NCBI GenBank assembly: GCA_020058145.1
Contig: JAGVEP010000453.1
Span: forward strand, 1-17,459
Reading direction: 5' to 3'
DNA: 17,459 nt
Origin: Phycisphaerae bacterium
Lineage (GTDB): Bacteria > Planctomycetota > Phycisphaerae > UBA1845 > Fen-1342
In this document: positions 13,057-17,459 of the stretch, piece by piece
Layout of the letters: each line of letters begins with the position of its first letter
Numbering within the stretch: the first letter of the stretch is position 1
Notes under the pieces: generated by a model
What the model saw: the letters and a program-made list of their open reading frames with translations, nothing else
Told to the model about the DNA's origin: nothing
Databases searched by the model: none
Translations under genes and position numbers: made by a program

Positions 13057-14853
13057 ATGACCATGTACGGAGCACGCTCTGCGGGGATGTGGCCGAGGCG
13101 CGACGGGCGACGCAATGCGGTTCGTGCCGCCGTGCTCGGGCTGGCGGTGCTGACGGCGGCGGTTTGGGGCCAAACGGCCGTGGACCGTAGCGTCAACCTG
13201 GGGGTCCAGCAGACGGGCCGCCTGCTGGACGTGAATCCGCAGGTCGGCGGGAGCGGCCAGAACTACTACCGGCCGATGTCGCCGCTGATGGTCGGGAACC
13301 TCTCCGCGGCGGGGCTGGCAGGGCGGGGGCAATCGCTGCGCAGCTACTCGCCGATCTTGGACCCCACGGCGTTTCGCGGGTCGCTGGGTAGTGCGTCGCT
13401 CTATGGATTCCGGCGCGATTCGGTGGGAGTTTTGAGCAGTTCACTGGGGACGGGCAGTCTCGCGCAACCGTATTTCGATCCGTCGACGACTGTGCCGACC
13501 GCCGGCCTGCTGCAAGGCCTGTCCGGATTCGCGCCCGGGCGGGGCGGCGCCGGGGCCAAGCCGCTCGATCTGCGGCTGAGTACGCGGATGGACCTCGGGG
13601 GTGGCGGCATGCCGCCGCCGGAGCCGGGATTCTTGTCGCCGCAGGGCGCGCCGGGGCCGGTGCCGCAGCCGTGGGTGGAAGCGGCTTCGCGGGCGACCAT
13701 GAGCAGTATTTTCGGTCCCGGTGCTCCTCCCCGGCTGCCGCTGGCGAGCGAAAGGCCGCCCTGGGGACGAACGACGCCGGAGATGGGCGCGCCCGGTGAC
13801 GCGACCGTGGGCGGCGAGCGGATCAACGAGCGGATCGGCGGTCTGCCGGGTGGGATGGCGCAACCCTTCGGCGGCTTGCTGCGCAACGACCTGTATCCGC
13901 ACGTCGGACCGGTGTCCCCGAGCGGTGCGGCGGTGACCACCGTTCAGCCCGGCCTGATCCTGCCGGAGCGTGAGCCCGTGCGGCCCAAGGCGACGACGCC
14001 GCGCATTTTGGACGCGAGCGTGATGCCGGGCTACGACGTGTTCACCGACATGCAACTGGCGCTGACGCTGCTGTCAGACCCGAATGCGTCGTGGTATCGC
14101 GAGATGAGCACGGCGGTTAGGGAACAGCCGGAACTCGCCCAGCAGGTCAACAAGCAGGCGCTCGAGAACTCGCAGGCCTTCGTGCAGAAGATGCTGCACA
14201 CGCCGCTGAAGACGCTAACCGGCCCGGGGCCGTCGGCCGTGAATGACCAGTTGCTAAAGGCCGAGTCGCTGATGGACATCGGACACTATGCCGAAGCGGC
14301 GGACCGCTACGAAGCGGCCCACCAAATGACGCCGACCAACCCGCTGCCGCTGATCGGCAAGGGACACGCGCTGTTGGCGGCGGGCAACTATCGGTCGGAG
14401 GCGCTGGCGGCGCTGGAAGGTCTGACCATCGCGGACCGCACACCCGGTCTGGCCGGTGTGCTGTTTCGACGCCTGGACCTGACGAGCCTCATGGGCGGCG
14501 GCGAAATCGTCGACATTCGCCGCGCGGACATCATGCAGCAGCTCGAGCAGCGCGAGACGCCGGAGCTGCGGTTCCTGCTGGGCTATCTGGAGTATCACGC
14601 GGGGGATCGTGAGCACGGGCTGGAGAATCTGAAGCGCGCGGCCGAGAACCCGCGTGCGGGCGAGCTGATCGCGCGCTATCCGGCGCTGCTGGAAGGGGAA
14701 CTGCCGGAAGCGCCGCCCGCCGAGCCGACGTATCTCCAGCCGGAGGAGCTGGAGCCCACGGGGCCGTTGCTCCCGGAACCGCGGTTGCAGCCCACGTCGG
14801 GGCCCGCCGCTGGGCTGTTGAAGGAAGAGTTGGTGCTGCCACCGCGGGAGTAG
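13057..14853 (+). CDS. Secreted Gly/Pro-rich protein with tetratricopeptide repeats
   Basis: The 598-residue product begins with a basic stretch and a signal peptide (hydrophobic about 22-36, likely cut after AVWGQ near 39). Residues 40-330 are low in structure, rich in Gly, Pro and Ser, and contain LLDVNPQVGGSGQNYYRP followed by LGSASLYGFRRDSVG. Residues 330-560 look helical, with two adjacent TPR-like units around 395-455 (LLKAESLMDIGHYAEAADRY, then KGHALLAAGNYRSEALAAL). The last 40 residues are Pro/Glu-rich. TPRs usually mediate protein contacts; a role in envelope organisation is only a guess. I do not recognise a named family. ATGs at 13057 and 13063 are both possible starts. It is divergent from the histidine kinase. 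Confidence 0.8.
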   Translation: MTMYGARSAGMWPRRDGRRNAVRAAVLGLAVLTAAVWGQTAVDRSVNLGVQQTGRLLDVNPQVGGSGQNYYRPMSPLMVGNLSAAGLAGRGQSLRSYSPILDPTAFRGSLGSASLYGFRRDSVGVLSSSLGTGSLAQPYFDPSTTVPTAGLLQGLSGFAPGRGGAGAKPLDLRLSTRMDLGGGGMPPPEPGFLSPQGAPGPVPQPWVEAASRATMSSIFGPGAPPRLPLASERPPWGRTTPEMGAPGDATVGGERINERIGGLPGGMAQPFGGLLRNDLYPHVGPVSPSGAAVTTVQPGLILPEREPVRPKATTPRILDASVMPGYDVFTDMQLALTLLSDPNASWYREMSTAVREQPELAQQVNKQALENSQAFVQKMLHTPLKTLTGPGPSAVNDQLLKAESLMDIGHYAEAADRYEAAHQMTPTNPLPLIGKGHALLAAGNYRSEALAALEGLTIADRTPGLAGVLFRRLDLTSLMGGGEIVDIRRADIMQQLEQRETPELRFLLGYLEYHAGDREHGLENLKRAAENPRAGELIARYPALLEGELPEAPPAEPTYLQPEELEPTGPLLPEPRLQPTSGPAAGLLKEELVLPPRE

Positions 14854-14879
14854 CGGGCGGCGGCCCGGACGTCACTGTA

Positions 14880-14902
14880 GCGGCGGCCCCCGTGGCCGCC
14901 GC
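14880..14902 (+). terminator. GC hairpin after the TPR gene, possible terminator
   Basis: GCGGCGGCC-CCCGT-GGCCGCCGC is a perfect 9-bp stem with a 5-nt loop, 26 nt past the TPR-protein stop. There is no T-tract. The string ACTGTAGCGGCGGC that leads into it recurs at 9358-9371, so it may be an interspersed repeat doubling as a transcript end. Confidence 0.4.
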
Positions 14903-14953
14903 AGACGGTCGGGGACGCAACAAACGTCCAGGGGCCTCCTACGTCTGCCACGA

Positions 14954-15110
14954 GCATAGTCCAAAACTGTGGTAGCCGGCCCGCGCGGCGAGCTTCCTCT
15001 CCGAGCCCCTCGCGCGAGCGTGGGGTCCTTCGCGGAGCGCGCTGCGCGGACCACAGGCTTGCGCCTGGGGCTCGGACGGCGAGCTTTCCGCCACAGTTTT
15101 GGGCTACACC
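14954..15110. repeat. Complete palindromic interspersed element (REP/MITE-like)
   Basis: The terminal inverted repeats are GCATAGTCCAAAACTGTGG (14954-14972) and its counterpart CCACAGTTTTGGGCTACACC (15091-15110), with few mismatches. Inside, CCGAGCCCC (15001-15009) pairs with GGGGCTCGG (15067-15075), around a core with CGCGGAGCGCGCTGCGCGGA. The left arm matches the reverse complement of about 58-110 at the window start, and the core matches that copy inverted. The element encodes nothing. It fills most of the gap between the TPR gene and the following lipoprotein gene; the rest of that gap (14903-14953) shows nothing. Confidence 0.8.
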
Positions 15111-15133
15111 CTCCGCCACGGGGGGGCGGACGC

Positions 15134-15139
15134 TACAAT
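15134..15139 (+). promoter_or_regulatory. -10-like box for the lipoprotein-glyA genes
   Basis: TACAAT lies 70 nt upstream of the lipoprotein start, just after the palindromic element. The same hexamer precedes the TPR gene. No convincing -35 is seen at 16-18 bp, so this is tentative. Confidence 0.3.
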
Positions 15140-15208
15140 GGCGCGTCCCGGATTCGGATCGTGACTAGGCAGCGGCCGACCCCCGTGTTGGCCGCCGAGG
15201 GATGTGCG

Positions 15209-15838
15209 ATGAAGTGCTGGACTGTCTGGCTGCTCATGCTGCCAGTGACTGGTCTCGTCGGCTGTACGGGGGAATCGCTGGCGGTGGAAGACCGGCAGGA
15301 GCGTGTGCTCGAAGGTGCGGACCCGGATGCCGTGCTGGTCGCGGCCGCGCAGATCCTGCAGCGCGAGTTCGGGCGGGCGCAGATCGACCGGTCCAATCGG
15401 CGGGTCATCACGCTGCCGGCGGAATTTACGACCGATCGCGAGAGCGGCACGGTGCGGGACGTGTATCGCGGCAAGTCGACGATGCGGCGGAAGGCGGAAT
15501 TCATGGTCGGCCGCCGCGGTGGGGTGACGGTGGCCCGGCTGCGAATTGACGTGGAACGGCGGGATACCGAGCGACAGATCGTCATGCGGCCGCAGGGGGA
15601 GCGTTTGGGGGACTCGCCGGGGCAGCAGTCGGCGATTCAGGCGGATGCCGCGACGACCGGTGAGCAGAACGCGGTCTGGACGCGCGTACGCCGTGACCGC
15701 AAGCTGGAACGTGAGCTGTTGGACGAATTGCGGGAGCACTTCGCGCGTTTGGCGGCCGATAGCGAGGTGGGCGACAACACGCCCCCGCCAGCACCCCGGC
15801 CGCCAGGGTCCAAGCCCGCAGCGGAAACCAACCCTTAG
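15209..15838 (+). CDS. Lipoprotein of unknown function
   Basis: The 209-residue product starts MKCWTVWLLMLPVTGLVGC, a lipoprotein signal peptide with lipobox LVGC (Cys19). The mature part has an alpha/beta-looking region (about 33-120) with QILQREFGRAQIDRSNRRVITLPAEF, then a charged helical region and a Pro-rich tail. The residue pattern suggests a small periplasmic domain, perhaps membrane-associated, but I recognise no family. The ATG at 15209 has GAGGG at 15197-15201 with 7-nt spacing; an upstream-open frame from 14969 would cross the palindromic element and is rejected. It ends 24 nt before glyA and is probably co-transcribed with it. Confidence 0.8.
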   Translation: MKCWTVWLLMLPVTGLVGCTGESLAVEDRQERVLEGADPDAVLVAAAQILQREFGRAQIDRSNRRVITLPAEFTTDRESGTVRDVYRGKSTMRRKAEFMVGRRGGVTVARLRIDVERRDTERQIVMRPQGERLGDSPGQQSAIQADAATTGEQNAVWTRVRRDRKLERELLDELREHFARLAADSEVGDNTPPPAPRPPGSKPAAETNP

Positions 15839-15862
15839 CCGCGGATTTCAAGGAAGCAGGTT

Positions 15863-17122
15863 ATGGTGAGCCATTTATCGTTGCCGCTCGTCGAGAGCGA
15901 TCCGGAAGTCGCGGACATCATTCGCCGGGAGGAGGAGCGCCAGGAGTATACGCTCGAACTCATCGCGTCGGAGAACCACGTCTCCGTCGCGGTCCGCACG
16001 GCGAATTCGTCCGTGTTCACCAACAAGTACGCGGAAGGGTACCCCGGCAAACGGTACTACGGCGGCTGCGTACACATGGACGCGATCGAAGACCTGGCTC
16101 GCAACCGGCTCAAGAAGTTGTTTGCTGCTGAGCACGTCAACGTCCAGGCGCATTCCGGAGCCCAGGCGAATACCGCGGTCTACATGGCGGTGCTCAAGCC
16201 CGGCGACACGGTGCTGTCGCTCGACCTCGCCCACGGCGGGCACCTGACGCACGGCCTGAAGGTCAATTTCAGCGGGGCGATGTACAACATCGTGCCCTAC
16301 GGCGTCGACCGCGAGACCGAGCGGATCAACATGCTGGCGGTGCGCCAGCTCGCCCAGGAGCACAAACCAAAGCTCATCATCTGCGGGGCGTCGGCCTATC
16401 CGCGCACTTTCGACTTTGCCGCGTTTGCGGAGATTGCCAAAGAGGTCGGGGCTCGGCTGATGGCGGATGTCGCCCACATCGCCGGCCTGATCGTCGCCGG
16501 ACTGCACCCGTCGTCCGTGCCGCACGCCGATTTCACGACCTCGACCACGCACAAGACGCTGCGCGGGCCGCGCGGCGGGCTCATCATGTGCCGCACGGCG
16601 GATGCGGCGCTGGTGGACAAGTGGATTTTCCCCGGCACGCAGGGCGGACCGCTGATGCACACGATTTGCGCGAAAGCGGTCGCGTTCGGCGAGGCGCTGC
16701 GGCCGGAATTCAAACACTATCAGCAACAGATCATCAACAACGCGCAGGCCCTGGCCGAGGCGTTGCGGTCGCGCGGCTATCGGCTGGTTTCGGGCGGCAC
16801 GGACAATCACCTGATGCTCGTCGATCTGCGGGCCGTACACCCCGACCTGACGGGCAAGCAGGCCGAGGCGTGGCTCGAATCCGCGGGCATCATTTGCAAC
16901 AAGAACATGATCCCGTTCGACGAACGCAAGCCGACGCTCACGAGCGGCCTGCGACTGGGCTCGCCCGCACTTACCACGCGGGGCTTCAAGGAACCGGAAA
17001 TGACCAAGGTCGCGGACCTGTTGCACCGGGCGCTCTCGGCCGGCGAGGACGAAGCCGGACGCGCCAAGGTCGGCGCGGAAGTCCGTGAATTCTGCAGGCA
17101 TTTCCCGCTGCCGCACGCGTGA
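15863..17122 (+). CDS. glyA: Serine hydroxymethyltransferase
   Basis: GlyA is the cytoplasmic PLP enzyme that converts serine and tetrahydrofolate to glycine and 5,10-methylene-tetrahydrofolate, the main source of one-carbon units. The 419-residue product has the normal length. Key motifs are LIASEN (33-38), YAEGYPGKRYYGGC (56-69), AHSGAQAN near 96, DVAHIAGL (202-209) and STTHKTLRGPRGG (227-239), in which Lys231 is the PLP-binding residue. AAGGAAG at about 15850 precedes the ATG at 15863. It lies between two lipoprotein genes, and the next gene may start by overlapping its stop. Confidence 0.97.
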   Translation: MVSHLSLPLVESDPEVADIIRREEERQEYTLELIASENHVSVAVRTANSSVFTNKYAEGYPGKRYYGGCVHMDAIEDLARNRLKKLFAAEHVNVQAHSGAQANTAVYMAVLKPGDTVLSLDLAHGGHLTHGLKVNFSGAMYNIVPYGVDRETERINMLAVRQLAQEHKPKLIICGASAYPRTFDFAAFAEIAKEVGARLMADVAHIAGLIVAGLHPSSVPHADFTTSTTHKTLRGPRGGLIMCRTADAALVDKWIFPGTQGGPLMHTICAKAVAFGEALRPEFKHYQQQIINNAQALAEALRSRGYRLVSGGTDNHLMLVDLRAVHPDLTGKQAEAWLESAGIICNKNMIPFDERKPTLTSGLRLGSPALTTRGFKEPEMTKVADLLHRALSAGEDEAGRAKVGAEVREFCRHFPLPHA

Positions 17123-17459
17123 ACGTGCGGCCGCGCGTCATGCTGGTTGCAGCGATCGCGGCGGCCCTTTGGGGCTGCACCGGCGGCGGGCGCGTGCTCG
17201 TTGCCGCTCTGGACTACCAGGCCATCGACCCACCCGCCGGAGCGCCGCCGCGCTTCGTCCCGCTCGATATGGATCGCTGCTTCTGGTGGACCGACGAGCA
17301 CGGGCACATCTGGGTGGCGATGGAACGCGACCAGCCGCTGCTGCTCGGCACGGAATGGCGGTTCAAGTTCCGCCTTTCGCTGGCGCTCGGTGAGCCGCCC
17401 GCGGGTCGGGCCCGGGACTATGCCGTGGCCAAGCGCGAACTGCGGGCGACCGCGCGTGC
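17119..17459 (+). CDS. Probable lipoprotein, cut by the window end
   Basis: The frame opens at GTG 17119, overlapping the glyA stop in a GTGA, or at ATG 17140, and runs to the end without a stop. From 17140 it reads MLVAAIAAALWGC, a lipoprotein signal peptide ending at a lipobox Cys, then GGGRVLVAALDYQAIDPPAG and an aromatic stretch CFWWTDEHGHIWVAME. No family is recognised. Tight spacing suggests the same operon as glyA. The 3' end and total length are unknown. Confidence 0.65.
   Translation, partial: MNVRPRVMLVAAIAAALWGCTGGGRVLVAALDYQAIDPPAGAPPRFVPLDMDRCFWWTDEHGHIWVAMERDQPLLLGTEWRFKFRLSLALGEPPAGRARDYAVAKRELRATAR

Noticed and set aside
12337..13196. Several overlapping minus-strand frames in the repeat-rich gap
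   Set aside because: They translate tandem and AT-rich repeats into low-complexity sequence and disagree with one another; no signal for a gene.
15875..17116. 413-codon open frame on the minus strand opposite glyA
   Set aside because: GlyA is unmistakable with its PLP lysine; the antisense frame is Arg-rich and follows the third-position GC bias.

Overview
This is a GC-rich (roughly 65-70%) bacterial chromosomal segment with ordinary gene density and several intergenic stretches full of repeats. The gene styles suggest a planctomycete-like organism, perhaps near the Phycisphaerae. The hints are a dockerin-type 'GDxDxxGVVDFDDIN' fragment, several lipoproteins, a large secreted glycine/proline-rich TPR protein, and palindromic repeats between genes. 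This assignment is inference from gene style; no rRNA or phylogenetic marker was tested.

Layout. Positions 1-117 hold part of a palindromic repeat, followed by hslU (+). It runs convergently into a lipoprotein-type aldose 1-epimerase (galM, -). Next comes a minus-strand operon for an ECF nickel/cobalt importer, in transcription order nikMN (cbiM fused to a CbiN-like domain), cbiQ and cbiO, with a candidate terminator hairpin after it. The nickel regulator nikR is divergent from this operon, and a 29-bp near-palindrome just upstream of nikMN is a good candidate NikR operator. Together these form a self-contained nickel uptake and control module. After nikR come a small Flp-type pilin (-), rpmH (ribosomal protein L34, -), a CorA-like divalent cation transporter (-) and a short UvrC (-) without the usual C-terminal helix-hairpin-helix domain.

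The stretch 9300-10240 is a graveyard: a 5'-truncated, frameshifted IS4-type transposase, short tandem repeats, and a dockerin-like scrap. A large hybrid sensor histidine kinase with a periplasmic CxxCH haem motif follows (-). The gap 12380-13056 has no convincing gene but contains an AT-rich octamer array, a REP-like module, a palindrome and an 8-bp tandem repeat. The right end is a plus-strand series: a secreted TPR protein (598 aa), a complete palindromic element related to the one at the left edge, then a lipoprotein, glyA (serine hydroxymethyltransferase) and the 5' part of another lipoprotein gene, the last three closely packed.

I do not see a clearly new defence or biosynthetic system. 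The most interesting items are the nikR/nikMNQO module with its operator, the haem-motif hybrid kinase, the truncated UvrC, and the related palindromic elements at the two ends of the window.
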